From Phoenix dactylifera (Eukaryota; Streptophyta; Magnoliopsida; Arecales; Arecaceae), in assembly GCF_009389715.1 (NCBI RefSeq), contig NC_052392.1, forward strand, positions 38,311,410 through 38,375,409: 64,000 nt of DNA, in the 5' to 3' direction. This document shows, piece by piece, positions 9,675-21,112 of this stretch. Below the pieces are notes generated by a model. It was not told the DNA's origin. It searched no databases and saw only the letters and a program-made list of their open reading frames with translations. Position numbers and translations under genes: made by a program. The stretch's first letter is position 1, and the number at the start of each line of letters is the position of its first letter.

Positions 9675-11921
9675 ATGGATCAGGTGGCCCAAGAGATGAT
9701 GTGGGATCTTCGACGGGCCCCGAAGCGACATTGCCTGATGGCTGTTAAACTGGATATGGAACGTGCTTACGATAGAATCAGGTGGAGCTTTCTTAGGTTA
9801 GCCTTGGAGAGTTTGGGGTTCCATGAGACATGGATTAGGTGGGTTATGGGGTGTGTTCGGGGACCGAGGTTTTCTATCTTAGTCAACGGTTCCCCATCTC
9901 CTTTCTTCAGATCTACTATGGGGCTTCGGCAGGGATGCCCGTTATCTCCATACTTGTTTATTATTTGCTCTGATGTCTTATCTCGCTCGCTGCGGAATGT
10001 ATGTGCTGCCGGTGAGCTAGGGGCCTACGTCCCAGCTCCTGGGGCCCAGCCGATATCACATTTACTCTTTGCTGATGACTGCCTCCTCATGACTCGGGCC
10101 CGCGTTGTGGATGCTCAGACCATCAGGAGGGTTTTGGCTGCTTATTGCTTTGTATCTGGTCAGAGAGTGAATGTCCAGAAATCCTCCATTTCCTTTAGCC
10201 CTGGTACGACACTCACGGTTCGACGGAGGATCCGGAGGATTCTGGAGATGCCCGAGCAGGATGGAACCTGGACCTATCTGGGTGTTCCGATCTCGGGCAG
10301 GAGATTGCGTGTGTCCGAGTGTACTGGACTGGTGCAGCGGGTTCAGGGTAGACTAGAGGGGTGGCGGGCAGCATCCCTGTCGATGATGGGCAGAGTCACG
10401 CTGATTCGATCAGTTTTGAGCTCTATGCCCGTCTATCTTATGGCAAATACGGTGGTGCCAAAGTCTGTTCTACTGAAGATTGAGCAACTTTTTCGGGGTT
10501 TCCTATGGGGCTCACATGGAGGAGGACGGGGGGTGCACCTGGTGGCGTGGGAAAGCATATGCCTTCCTCTCAGCGAGGGTGGTCTAGGGGTGGCATCTCT
10601 CCTCGAGAGACGAGAGCTGCTCCTTGCCCGGCATGCCGCCCGAGTCATTCTGGAGCCGCGGGGGTTCTGGAGTCGGATCATCACTAGCCGCTATGGACGG
10701 GCAGGCCCAGAGGGCTGGGCCCGAGGAGGGCGGAGTTGCTCCTTTCTATGGCGCGAGATAGCGCGGTATTTGCCGCTAGTGTCTAGTCACACCCGATGGT
10801 TGATCGGCGACGGGTGTAGTATCGATATTGCCAGGGACCCATGGGTCGACGGCCTTCCTTTGCGGCTTTGGCCGACTACGGTTAGTGTTGAGGCTGGGGA
10901 GGGTCTTCGAGTCTGTGATCTCATGACTCCCGGGGTGGCTAGCTGGGATGAGACTCGGTTGGCCAGGTTCTTCGGGCAGTATTTGGCGGAGCGGGTTCGC
11001 TCACTCCCTCTACCACAGAGTGGCGGACCTGATGTTCGTGTGTGGAGCTCCTCGACCAGGTCCCGGGTTAGGATGGGCGACCTTTCCCGTCTCCTTAGGC
11101 GAGGTAGTGAGCCTGGTCCGGATTGTGCCTGGATTTGGCGATTGGGGCTCCATCCGAGGGTAGCGTTGTTCCTCTGGAAGGTGGCCTGGGACCGTCTTCC
11201 TACGAGTGCTGTTCTCGGCGGTCGGGGTGTGAGGATCCCACTGGTGTGTGGGGCTTGTGGTGCGACCGAGACGGTGGACCACGCCCTATTTCGGTGCACA
11301 TGGGCTAGGGCTACTTGGCGTCTGGCAGGGGTCCCACATGGGGTATGGCGATGCAGGGATATGTTCCTACAGGCCATGCGTCAGGGATCGGGGTCCCCAG
11401 TGCTTCGTCAGGCGGCTATTCGAGCGAGCTGTCTTGCCTACCAGATTTGGCTGGCCAGGAACGCTCGCCTGTTTGGTGAACGACGCATGTCACTGCGATT
11501 CGTGGTCGAGAGTGCTTGCGCTCGGGCGGCTGAGCTGTGTCATACTAGTCCTGTTGGAGGGACCTTGACAGCTCGGGACATCTGGGGTTCCCACCCTGCC
11601 TCGGCAGTATCCCGTACGGTGTTTTTCACCTGGGAACCCCCACCCCCGAGTTTCCTTAAGGTCAACTTTGATGGGTCTGTTCTGGATGGTGGTTTGAGGG
11701 GAGGCGCGGGTTTTGTTATTCGGGATCCGTCTGCTAGGGTCGTGGCTGCTGGTGGCAGTCAGTTATTTGATACTTCGGTTCCATGTGCGGAGCTGAGTGC
11801 AGCCTGGGCGGGCGTTCGCTATGCCCGATGCGTCCTACGGGCTAGGTCTATCATCCTGGAGGGCGACTCAGCCACCGTTATTAGTTGGATCCAGGGGGGG
11901 TCCGAGGGGTGGCGGGTGTGA
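9675..11921 (+). CDS. LINE ORF2 fragment: reverse transcriptase, zf-RVT and RNase H (partial)
   Basis: This 748-codon frame starts within the reverse transcriptase. Visible motifs in order are AVKLDMERAYDRI (motif A Asp), GLRQGCPLSPYLF (motif B), LLFADDCLL (motif C catalytic Asp pair), and YLGVPISGRRL. A zinc-binding zf-RVT segment (WRLGLHPRVALFLWK, then CGACGATETVDHALFRC) follows. The RNase H domain then supplies three of its acidic residues: Asp in FLKVNFDGS, Glu in PCAELSAAW and Asp in LEGDSATV. The frame stops at GWRV (11919-11921). The rest of RNase H continues in another frame, so one frameshift lies shortly before the stop. The ATG at 9675 lies in the flanking target sequence and is not a native start. 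The protein would copy its own RNA into DNA. Confidence 0.88.
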   Translation: MDQVAQEMMWDLRRAPKRHCLMAVKLDMERAYDRIRWSFLRLALESLGFHETWIRWVMGCVRGPRFSILVNGSPSPFFRSTMGLRQGCPLSPYLFIICSDVLSRSLRNVCAAGELGAYVPAPGAQPISHLLFADDCLLMTRARVVDAQTIRRVLAAYCFVSGQRVNVQKSSISFSPGTTLTVRRRIRRILEMPEQDGTWTYLGVPISGRRLRVSECTGLVQRVQGRLEGWRAASLSMMGRVTLIRSVLSSMPVYLMANTVVPKSVLLKIEQLFRGFLWGSHGGGRGVHLVAWESICLPLSEGGLGVASLLERRELLLARHAARVILEPRGFWSRIITSRYGRAGPEGWARGGRSCSFLWREIARYLPLVSSHTRWLIGDGCSIDIARDPWVDGLPLRLWPTTVSVEAGEGLRVCDLMTPGVASWDETRLARFFGQYLAERVRSLPLPQSGGPDVRVWSSSTRSRVRMGDLSRLLRRGSEPGPDCAWIWRLGLHPRVALFLWKVAWDRLPTSAVLGGRGVRIPLVCGACGATETVDHALFRCTWARATWRLAGVPHGVWRCRDMFLQAMRQGSGSPVLRQAAIRASCLAYQIWLARNARLFGERRMSLRFVVESACARAAELCHTSPVGGTLTARDIWGSHPASAVSRTVFFTWEPPPPSFLKVNFDGSVLDGGLRGGAGFVIRDPSARVVAAGGSQLFDTSVPCAELSAAWAGVRYARCVLRARSIILEGDSATVISWIQGGSEGWRV

Positions 11922-12155
11922 CCATCCCCTGCTCCGGGACATCTGGGCCATGGCGAGGGATGGATGGGCCTTTCAGGCCACGCATATTTACCGTGAAGGT
12001 AACGGTGCTGCGGATTGGGTAGCTGCGTTTGTAGCTTGTCACTCCGGAGACATCTTATGGCTTGGTGATGGGGAGTTGCCCTTGGCACTCCGAGGTATTT
12101 TATTTTTCGACTTTATTGGGTCTATCCGCTCTCGCCGGGTATGATCGACCCGCAC

Positions 12156-12189
<34 letters not shown>
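9680..12189 (+). mobile_element. LINE retrotransposon, 5'-truncated, with reverse transcriptase and RNase H
   Basis: A GC-rich insert of about 2.5 kb in AT-rich surroundings ends in a poly(A) tail of about 28 A (about 12161-12188). The 9-bp sequence gcccatgga occurs just before the coding start (9671-9679) and just after the tail (12190-12198), fitting a short target-site duplication. The body begins inside the reverse transcriptase domain, so the endonuclease and ORF1 are missing, as expected of 5' truncation during target-primed reverse transcription. The insert ends about 190 bp upstream of the INH3 start codon on the same strand. The long intact reading frame points to a relatively young insertion. 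Confidence 0.9.
11915..12144 (+). pseudogene. LINE RNase H C-terminal end in a shifted frame
   Basis: Directly after the stop of the main LINE frame, the neighbouring frame reads HPLLRDIWAMARDGWAFQATHIYREGNGAADWVAAFVACH to a stop at 12142-12144. It contains the last RNase H acidic residue (GNGAADWVA) that is missing from the long frame. A single indel in the G-rich run near 11895-11915 would explain the change. This end of the domain defines the family shared with the four shorter LINE fragments in the window. Confidence 0.8.
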
Positions 12190-12191
<2 letters not shown>

Positions 12192-12376
12192 CCATGGACA
12201 TCCGCAGGGTTTTTTTATGAACGTAAATAAAGGTTGACCGTACGTCAATGAAGCGAGAACGACAGAGACGGGTTTTTTTTTTTTTTTTAATCGATATATA
12301 GGGTAATGGATTAGATTAGATTAGATCCCAATCCATCTCTCCCTTCGATACTTTCGATCCCAATCTTGAGAGAACA
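12190..12376 (+). promoter_or_regulatory. Residual 5' flank and leader of INH3 after LINE insertion
   Basis: Only 187 bp separate the LINE poly(A) tail from the INH3 start codon. The stretch has a TATA-like atcgatatatagg at about 12290-12301 and a gattaga repeat at 12308-12324. If transcription starts here the core promoter is intact, but everything further upstream has been displaced about 2.5 kb by the LINE. Confidence 0.4.
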
Positions 12377-12835
12377 ATGGCAACGTCCGCCGCTCCGACG
12401 GCCGCTCCGCCCACCGGATCCCTAACCCTAACCCTAGAAGAGCCGCCCTCCTCCTCCTCTTCGCAGCAGCGGCAGCAACCGGCCGAAACCCTGGTTCTCC
12501 AACTCCGTCGGCGCCAGAAGAAGGTAACGTGGAAGGAGGGGACGGTGGACAACGAGTTCCTCAACCGGAAGAGCTCCAAGAAGTGCTGCATCTTCCACAA
12601 GCAGAAGCCCTTCGACGAGGACGACAGCGACAACGACGACGGCTGCGGCGGGGGCGGGGGCGGGGCGGAGGTCCCACAGGGGAGGACGGGGCCGGCCCCA
12701 GCGGCTGCTGCTCCCATGGAAGGGGGCACTAATGGGTGCGATCCATTGCTCTGCGATCATATGGGTTCGATTCTTGCCTCTTTTTTTAACTGCAAGTGCC
12801 TAGAGTTGGAAAATGATATGATTTTTTTTTCTTAA
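12377..12835 (+). CDS. INH3: Protein phosphatase 1 inhibitor-3 type regulator (INH3/PPP1R11/YPI1 family)
   Basis: The family binds the PP1 catalytic subunit and regulates its activity, mainly in the nucleus; the animal member PPP1R11 also has E3 ligase activity. The 152-residue frame starts at ATG 12377 with a Ser/Pro-rich N-terminus. The conserved core follows at residues 44-80: [21 protein letters not shown] (KVTW is the RVxF-type PP1-binding site), [21 protein letters not shown], then an acidic and Gly-rich tail. The core is diagnostic and intact. The last 40 residues (from about PMEGGTNG to the stop at 12833-12835) look unlike family members, so the true 3' end may use a splice site near 12735-12745. 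No second exon was recognised downstream. A GA-rich leader lies between the LINE tail and the ATG. Confidence 0.85.
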   Translation: MATSAAPTAAPPTGSLTLTLEEPPSSSSSQQRQQPAETLVLQLRRRQKKVTWKEGTVDNEFLNRKSSKKCCIFHKQKPFDEDDSDNDDGCGGGGGGAEVPQGRTGPAPAAAAPMEGGTNGCDPLLCDHMGSILASFFNCKCLELENDMIFFS

Positions 12836-14233
12836 TATTGTTTTATTTGTGCGTGGAGTTGTAATTCTTATGGATCGCAACTATGCTCTATTTTCCCTCT
12901 TCTTTGCGGTTGAAATTTGGAGAAAAGTTTTGATCTTTGTTGTTTTTTTGGGAGTATTTTTTCTTTTTTGGATTTGGATTTTGTGGCTTTGAATTAAAGG
13001 AAGGCGTGCATTTTTGCGATTTCTGCCGTTCTGTCCTAGGTTTCGTTAATGAAAATTAATTGCCTCTGAAAAGTTGAATTCGTCAGGGAATGCAATTTAA
13101 TTCGTGCCCGTGCAAACAACTGCACTGGATTGTCTGTTATCCTATCAATGACACACTGGGGACTTCAATTTTTGGATTCAAAATGCATTTTTTCAGGCCC
13201 TGCTATTTGTTCGTTTACTGATAGTTGGTGCATACGAGGGACATGATTTCATGGAACAGACATGATGACTCGAGGAGTTGGCATGGGGAAAAAATTAAGT
13301 TATCAATTTATTTTCTGATTGTCCTGGTGGTTCCACATTGATAAGAGTCATTTGATATTGAGTAACATATAAGAAAATACATGAGTAGAAAATACAAGAA
13401 CTGATTTATATATAAAAAAGGGCATCACAGTGCATCAGCTTCTACCACTACAAGATTTGAAGGAAGTCAGATATGCACAGCCTCGCCTCTGTATGCGGAG
13501 AGATTGTTTTCTTGTTTTGAACTCGGACCTAGGTCAAAGTGGCGCAACCTTTGCATTTAAAAAGAAATAATTTTTTAATATAAATAAATTAGTAAATGAC
13601 TCGCAATAATTGTATAGTCTGATGACACCCAAAGGTATATATTCTTTGATTTTATTATGAATCATTAGTAGCCAACTTTTCTTATATGAAATTTTAATTT
13701 TTCAACATATTTTATTATAAAAAAGGTAAAAAAATCTCCTAAAGAGGGGTGTTAAAAATAAGTATCCAAATGAAGGGAGTGGGTGAAAGTTTCAGATCTT
13801 TATTCTTTTCTTCTAGTTAGTAGTGGTGGTTCTGTTAATAGACTTTTGGATGATAGGCCAGGCAAATGCACTAGAGCTTGTCGTACAATATTAGGTTGGC
13901 TTTCAATTGGACTTATTTGAGTGAGCCAAGCAAACAACTAAAATGCATCCTTTCTTTTATTCTCTTACATTGCATAGGGTGGAAGTGTTCCGCAAAATCG
14001 TCACATGTGTATGCTAGAAATTTTGTATCTTGTTCTGTATATTGCAGGTTTATGTTATACTCTTAGGATGGGAAAATAATTTTAAAATTGAATTTTTTCC
14101 CCATTTAGGTAGCTAATTGTGTAAAATATGATTAGCAACCAAAAACATATTATGTCGTTATTGATTATTCTTGTTCTAGATATGATTTTATATCATTTGG
14201 ATAATATCCAAGTAGTTTATTCAAAATTGTATG
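12836..14233. other. INH3 3' region and intergenic DNA, no gene recognised
   Basis: This T-rich sequence downstream of INH3 is typical of a 3' UTR, intron or intergenic DNA. No further coding segment of INH3 or another gene was found. Confidence 0.4.
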
Positions 14234-14241
14234 GTTTATAT

Positions 14242-14399
14242 CATGGTTTGCCATACCGGCCCGAATCGGACAGTACGGAGCATATCGTATCGTACCGCTA
14301 CAGTACAAAAGGTGTATCGACACTTGGTATGCTAAAAAGATTCTGTACTGTACCATACCGACACCGGTACGGGGTTCGATACTGATATGGCGAATCTTG
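14242..14399. mobile_element. hAT-like MITE, copy 1
   Basis: A 158-bp insert has imperfect terminal inverted repeats: it starts catggtttgccatacc and its reverse-complemented end is caagattcgccatatc. It is flanked by 8-bp direct repeats that differ at one base, gtttatat (14234-14241) and gtctatat (14400-14407). An 8-bp duplication and CA...TG termini fit the hAT superfamily. The interior is rich in gtac/ggtacc-type motifs like those of the copy at 34845-35057. It has no coding capacity, so any movement would need a transposase from elsewhere. Confidence 0.7.
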
Positions 14400-15168
14400 G
14401 TCTATATATACATGCTAGAATTCATAGAAAGCAAGACACTGACTATATTCCTATGTTAGGTCTCTTTTTTGTTTGATTAGCATTGTGGACAAATATTTAC
14501 CATCAAGCAAACTTTTAGGTGTGGTTGGTGCAATATTGATCAAAAAGTATGCCACAAGAGACTAAGGGTGCACAAGAAATACACCAAGTTGATATGTTTC
14601 ATTGACTTGCTGCAGCTTATTTGATGTATTATGTTTTATTCATTGGATTACAATGGAAGGCATGGTGGAAAATCTTTGATTTCATCTCCCTCTTACTCCT
14701 ATTGATGCTCCAAAGTCCCAACAAGACATCCAAGGAACAGGCTAGATAATGTCCCATTGCATTCAAAGATAATAAGGGCTAATATGAACCTTGTAGGCTA
14801 TTTAAAAGGAGATCTGCTATTTGTTATTTTTTACTGTTTTGCGAGTATTATTAACATTTTAAAATATTATAATGAAGGAATTTACGGCCGTAGTATCCAT
14901 TCATGATGTTTGTTTTACCCTTTTTCTTTCAATTTTGATTACAAATAGGAAGCTGAGACTTTTCAATGTACTTAATATCAACTCTTGGGGGCAGGCAATT
15001 GGTTACAAGGTGAGTAATGAGTGATCACATGTCATGGGTTTCATGTTTAGAGGTTTGAGTTCTAGTATTAAAATATACACCATTTCTTATTATCTCTCCA
15101 TATTTATGTGTCTGATTCCTCATTTCTCTTCTTCTTTCCCGTATTCCTTATGTTATAGAGACCTATCC

Positions 15169-15257
15169 GATCTTTCATCATTATGTTCTTAGCTCATGCT
15201 AAAACTATTCACAACCCACTCAACTCCCTTTCCAATATAACATAATGATGAAAGATC
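15169..15257. repeat. Perfect 19-bp inverted repeat with 51-nt loop
   Basis: gatctttcatcattatgtt at 15169-15187 is the exact reverse complement of 15239-15257. The arms could fold into a hairpin. No flanking direct repeats or longer complementarity were seen, so its origin (MITE relic or small-RNA-like hairpin) is open. Confidence 0.85.
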
Positions 15258-16528
15258 GATCATCATTGTTGAGTTTTTATTAGTTTAAGCAGAGTTGTTT
15301 CAAATCGTTCATGGGGACATATTTACTGTATATTGGTGATTAATCTGATTATTAGGTCAGTGCTTCTTCGCATTTGAGTTTTGAGGGATCAGCTTGCTTC
15401 AACGATTAATCTTGCTTCCAGGAAATTTCTCTTTTGGAGATTTATGAAGATTATGATTTTCGACTAAGCAATCAGGTTTTGGATTTTAAGTATTTTGGGT
15501 AAGTAAAATTTTGTTCACGTTTCTTGAAATCCTAATTTTTTTAACATTTTTTGTGTACTTAGGAAAATCAAGTTAAGTTATTAGTAGAAAGATGAAAATA
15601 GTTAGACCATGCTCAAAAATCATGCTCACTTTTAAAGTACAGTGTGCTACTTTTTTTTCATTATTTGTTTCTTTGATAGAGAATGAAAATAATCATTTTT
15701 TTCATAATTACTGGGATATGTCGTTTTTTTGTTGCTTGGCTTTTTCCCACAAACAAATTACTGGAAGTTTATTTCAAATGGGCGTTTCATGATTCCCTAT
15801 CTTTTCTCAAACCAAATAGATCCTCAACATAGTACGTACAATCTTGAGGAAACAAAATAAACATTTTTAAAGAAAAAATTGAGCTAGCGAGCACCCTTAA
15901 TGGGTCCAGTTTCTTGGTTTCTACCAAGGCCTATTGGGCTGCGATTTTACAATCCCGATGTGATTCTATATAAAATAACTAGAAGCAAAAATTGCAAGAA
16001 GATTTGGTAACCAAAACATGTTAAAGAGAGCGAGAAGTTCCCTAAAATCTTAGTAAACATAGGAAAATGTGAGGAGAACTCGTGTGTCCATTTTTAAGTA
16101 AGTTATATAATGGAGGGCTTTTTTATAAAGACCTAGAAATCACTTTAGATTGCAAGACTGGCGGTTAAGCTAGTTTGCAGCCAAGGTAGGATATCTACTA
16201 GAGCGACTAGTCAGATTAGGACTTCCAAAGATGTTAAAGATCATTTTTTTGCGATCGTAAAGTATGTTTTGAGCAATCAAATGGTGATTCCATGAGTCCA
16301 AAGGGATTTCAACTAAGTGTAGTTGTCAAATGTATACTCTTAGGTTGTTTTTGGTTTGGGAATGAAATCAGGTTTAGCTAGATTATGTGGGGTGTTGGAT
16401 GTAGAAATGGAGGATTAATTATTCCAACTTTTCAACGAAGTAAATTATTTCTCGGGTAAATGGTCGCGAGGAGAAAAACTGAAACATTTATTGCATAAAG
16501 TTTTTCTGAGCATAGTGGCACAAGTGAT

Positions 16529-16546
16529 CATATATGTATATATATA

Positions 16547-16594
<48 letters not shown>

Positions 16595-16618
16595 TGCAGA
16601 GAGAGAGAGAGAGAGAGA
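16529..16618. repeat. Compound (TA)n/(TG)n/(GA)n microsatellite
   Basis: About 60 bp of alternating TA with a short TG interruption, then tgcatgca, then about 20 bp of GA. Overlapping open frames with Ile-Tyr repeats are artefacts. Confidence 0.95.
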
Positions 16619-18260
16619 ACTTGACCAGGATCGGTCAAGTGGATCTTCACTCAAATCCGGTCAGATCATGAATGGAAGGAGGGATCCAACTTCGATGATT
16701 CGAGCCATTCGATGTAATCTGCTACTTCTAAATTTCTTACACGCCTAAAATTATGTATACACATAGTGCGGCTGAATAAGATGGAATAAATGGAACAAGG
16801 AACTTTTTCCCCAACTTCACTGTGAATCAAAAAAAAGTTTTTATATAGGTTTTTAGGATGCATACATGTAACATTAGAATAATCAGTAAATATAAAACTT
16901 GTTAAGTGCCCAAATTTAACATCAATTCAAGTTCAGTAACTGTTTTGGAGTTACCATTTTGTTGTTACTAATGACTTGTGTCCTTTCTTGTACCCCAAAC
17001 TATAGGTCTTTTTCCTTCCTTCTTTATTGATACTCAAGGGTTAATATTTTTACTTAATCATGCTATTCTTCTTTTACCATGATGGGAATGAATGATGGTG
17101 TGAATGCCATGAGCACAGTAGGACTGGGTGAGATTTCTCGTCATAAAGGCCAAAAAGTTTTGGGAGTTTTGTGTAAAGATGATAAACAATATAACTAAAT
17201 CGTGAAAACTAGAACAGATCATTCTACTAGAATTGGATATTGGAGATTGTCATCAAGCAGGAGGAGGATTGCTACAAAGATTCTTGCTTCAAAAGAAGTT
17301 GTGGGAATAACTGATCTGTAAAAATGATCAGGAGGGTTACTCATTGAGAACGATGGAAGCACAATTGTTTGAAGCATGGGAGAGAATATGGTTGTTGCTC
17401 TTTTGGAGAGGATGGAAGGCTGGGGCACTTTTCAAAAGTTAAAAGCTTTATGAGAGAATGGGAAGTAAATGGGAAGAATTATGTGTTAAACTTTTTGGGG
17501 CTTTTCTTGGAAGAATCAAGTCCATATAGTTAGCTTTTTAAGAGGTATTTGCCAATGTTGGGCTCCGTGAATGATTGTTGCATGCATGTCACATTTGTGC
17601 TCAACTAAGGGTATCTGTGGGCGATGGTTACTTTTAACCATCTAGTGCCTTCACTAGCGGAACATAATTATCACATAACATGCATTTCGTTGCTCCCCAC
17701 CATGTTAATCTTATTTTAAGACATCATTTCAATGATTACAAAGTTTACACAATTAAAACCTCTATCAATTTCCTCCAATTTTGTTCTAAAACATATTTAC
17801 CATGTGAGCAGCAGAAGTAGCATGCCGAAAGTAAAACTAGTAGCTATCTCAGCTGATTTGTGTAAATACATGGACAACTTTTAGTGGGAGTGAGGTCGAA
17901 TTAGCCTTATATTCTAGGTTATAATAGTCTTTACTACTTTGCCAACCAGCATGCTAGTAGGATGGGTCCTAACCATCTCTTCAACTTCTTCACTTCATGA
18001 ACTTGATTTAACTTGCTCTGTGCATGACTGCATTGTCTTTTTCCCATTTATCTTATTCCTGCATGAATGAAACTTATTAGTCCATTATATGTCACTAGCG
18101 GGAGACCAGAAGTTTGTTAGCATTTCAAGTCATTCTGATGTAAAAAACAGGTATATATTAATTTTACTATTACTATATAAGTGGCCCTTCAGGTTACTGG
18201 GTGTTAGCTATACCGAAGTCATTTAATTTGGAGGTTTCCTCTGGTGCTTGCCCAATACCC

Positions 18261-18465
18261 AGCCAGACTGGTTCAGGTTTGGGGTTAAAGAATTTCTACT
18301 CCTCACTGTTGACAAAACTGCTCGGATGTCACTTTTAATAGGAGGAAGTAGGAGTAATAAAGAGCCGGGTTGGTTCCGGTTTTAGGTCAAGGATTCTACT
18401 TCTTACTGATTAGATAACTGCAAGTATGTCATAGTTCAATAGTAGAAGGTAAGAATAGTAATTTT
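18261..18465. repeat. Diverged tandem duplication, period 102 bp
   Basis: agccagactggttcagg at 18261 and agccgggttggttccgg at 18363 begin two adjacent copies that stay alignable through tactcctcactg/tacttcttactg to the ends. Identity is about 70-75 percent. Confidence 0.7.
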
Positions 18466-18910
18466 TTGATGCTTTACAGCAGATATAGTCAGTGCCTCCT
18501 TGATCATGAGTTTTAATTGAAGATAACTCATTGTAACTTATGCTTTACAATGTGGTCATACGTCAACTGCTATGTATTCTTGAAATCCCTGGTACATCAA
18601 ATTTTTGGCTCAACCACTATGATACCATAGATGAACTGTCCATCCTGGTAATAAGAGATCATGCGATGTGAACAGCTTCCAACTTATTTGGGTAGTTGCT
18701 GAGCAAATACTGTGCTCATTCATTTTTGTCGAAAAAACCACTGAATATGGCCCTTTGCGAAATATGACCCAATTGTCAGCTTAAAACCAGATGAGATCTC
18801 AATATATGTTCATCGATATCTCCTCCCTACTTGAGATGAGTCACATTTGTGGATAGATTCTGCATAGCATGACACCACATTAGGGGGCACCCTTAAGTAT
18901 CAAAAGAGTT

Positions 18911-18951
<41 letters not shown>
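18911..18951. repeat. Poly(T) tract of about 40 nt
   Basis: A long T run. On the minus strand, ccaactc occurs on both sides of the A run, which could be a very short target duplication of a retroposed tail, but no element body was recognised. Confidence 0.9.
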
Positions 18952-18952
<1 letters not shown>

Positions 18953-21112
18953 GAGTTGGAGGAGATGTGCACTTTGAAATAACTTGGGATGCAATAACTT
19001 TTTAATTTTTTCTCTGTGAGATCTGCGATAGATACGGGAGCAAGTGTAATTGACTTGATGACTCGACTTGCATTCCTACTCCACATGTTCCTCGACTTTT
19101 CTCTTGACTTGCTTGTGAGGTATAGAGTCTGCTCCTGGCCTTGTTTTACCTGGTATGTCTATGTGTACCCACCCGCATGCTCATCAGCAACATTGATTGG
19201 ATAATATGCGACTAGACAATTTTGCCTCATCGAACACTTCTGTGAACCTTTCTTGAAGCCATTACAACTGAATGTGTTTGTGTTTGTTGTATTATATACT
19301 TTATGATCTATCTTAGAATTGAAAAAGGATGACGTAAAGTCTCTGAAATTCAACAAAGTTAAATGACTCTTCAAAATTCTGCAGATGTGCTGTAGGTCTG
19401 GAGGACTTTACACCAAATTGTCTCTGTAACTGAGCTACATAATTGGAGGTTCGATATAGTACCAGGAAGCCTGAACCTTGCTTATTCCATTTGTGATTTT
19501 TCATAAGATTGTCCATGCAGAGTTCTTTGCATCATGACTTTCTGTTATGCTGATCCAAAAATATTACTTTTATAACCTGCCACTTTATGTGATTTAGGGC
19601 AAATGTTTTGTCCTGTTGATGTACTTGTAAAAGTTATACCACTTTGCAGTGCAAGTGTATGATCTTCTATTTTGAAATGTGAATGCATGGTTTTCTCTTC
19701 TTTTCTTGAGTTCTGGAATGTAAATGATAATCGTCCCTCCTGCATTCATGGTATAGCATTGCACTCTGCATGAAACAATTTTTGCTCAATTTGGATGAAG
19801 CCAAATGTTTCTGATGTTTTGTTGTTGCTGTTTGGATACATCATCTTATTAAGTGATGCTAGGGGTGCCAGGTTTGTGCGCATGAAAAGTTCTACAAACA
19901 TGGCTTAGGGGGATTGGTGTAACCTGCAGGGATTGATGCGATGCATGAGGGTCGGTATATACCGGTACCAATCGGTTTGACAAATCTTGATTCTAAGAAT
20001 TACTTTGTCTATATCACTTTTATCTATGTACGAACATCACTTGATCTATGTGTAGGCCTTCATATTGGCTGGATCACTTGCACTGGATGTATCTATCTAG
20101 TGTCCTTATCTAATCGAAGAGGAATGTCAAATATCTGAGGCAAGTCAAGCCTCACCACTTTTCGAAGAAAACTAATCTTTGCCTTTCCTCTCTGTTCTAA
20201 CCATTTGGTGTCCTACCACTTGGAAATTTAATAAAGTAAAATATGATAGTATACTCCACCCCTGTCTGGATAAAGTAAAATAAATTTTCAGATGGTGTAA
20301 GCCAAGATCTCTCATTATAAATCATCACAGTCATGCAATAAAATTACATCCTCTCAAACCGGACATGGTTGATGGGATCGTAACCATTACTCCCTTTTAG
20401 CTCATTTATCTACAATGCTTGTGCTGGGTTCCAGGGGAAAATGAAAGAAGAGAAGAGAATTCTAGTGCGGTGCAACAGAATTCTCTCAATTGAATGGTAG
20501 TAGTAATTGCTGGTCCAAAAAGAAGACAAGATACTTCTCATCAAAGGGAAGTTGGCGTACAGGCGTGACAGAGATACAAGGTGGATTACGTTGCAAAAAA
20601 TGATGCCCAAATCAAACATGGAATCACCTAATCCAAATTTTCGTTCATGCAATTCTGGTAGTCGGTACTTCGAGAATCCAGATCACATCCTTGCATATGG
20701 AATCAACAATTCTAACATCATTCTCGGTGCAATTCCACTGGAATACATGAGATCCAGTTAGGTGGGCGCCCTCTTGGTCCACCAATTTGCTTGGAACTCT
20801 GGAAGAATTTACAAGAGATGCTTAGTAAAATTTAATGCAGGTAAACGATATTGCACAAACACAAGAACAAAAGAAACAATTCAGTGCCTAGCAGTCAGTA
20901 TCGAAGAGGTCTTTCGCCAAGAATACAGAACATACTTCCTATCCAAATCAAATAAATCATAGTGATAAACTTAAACATGTAAATGATCCACCAAAGAACA
21001 CCTAGATACCCCTTGTTCCTACTTACAAGACTCAAATTTTTTCCTACTTCTCTCAGGAGGTCATGGAGATAGTTACCTCGAGAACAAAAGAATCTGTAAG
21101 CTTTCATCAGTT
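18952..21112. other. Intergenic region downstream of the TBL gene
   Basis: Non-coding. A stretch at about 19945-19991 (ggtatataccggtacc, ending gacaaatcttg) looks like the 3' end of the hAT-like MITE family described at 14242. The part nearest 21112 is probably the TBL 3' UTR (minus strand). No other gene was recognised. Confidence 0.45.

Larger units (their letters stand above)
14408..18260. other. Long AT-rich intergenic stretch, no gene recognised
   Basis: No open frame in this stretch resembles a known protein. It contains a perfect 19-bp inverted repeat and a compound microsatellite, listed separately. Two weakly exon-like patches (near 14990-15015, ending in ggtgagt, and near 15415-15480) could not be tied to any gene. 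Confidence 0.4.

Noticed and set aside
10433-12088. Several long minus-strand and alternative-frame open frames inside the LINE
   Set aside because: They are shadows of the GC-rich ORF2; only the plus frames carry reverse transcriptase and RNase H motifs.
12420-12440. Telomere-like CCCTAA repeats
   Set aside because: Only about three units, and they lie in frame within the INH3 coding sequence (SLTLTLEE), so they are coding sequence rather than an interstitial telomere.
12378-12760. Minus-strand and out-of-frame ORFs across INH3
   Set aside because: They are GC-rich shadows of the INH3 coding exon, which alone shows the KVTW and [10 protein letters not shown] motifs.
14128-14385. Opposing open frames of 85 and 63 codons
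   Set aside because: They are produced by the inverted-repeat structure of the hAT-like MITE.
16445-16748. Open frames with Ile-Tyr and Arg-Glu repeats
   Set aside because: Translations of the TA/GA microsatellite.
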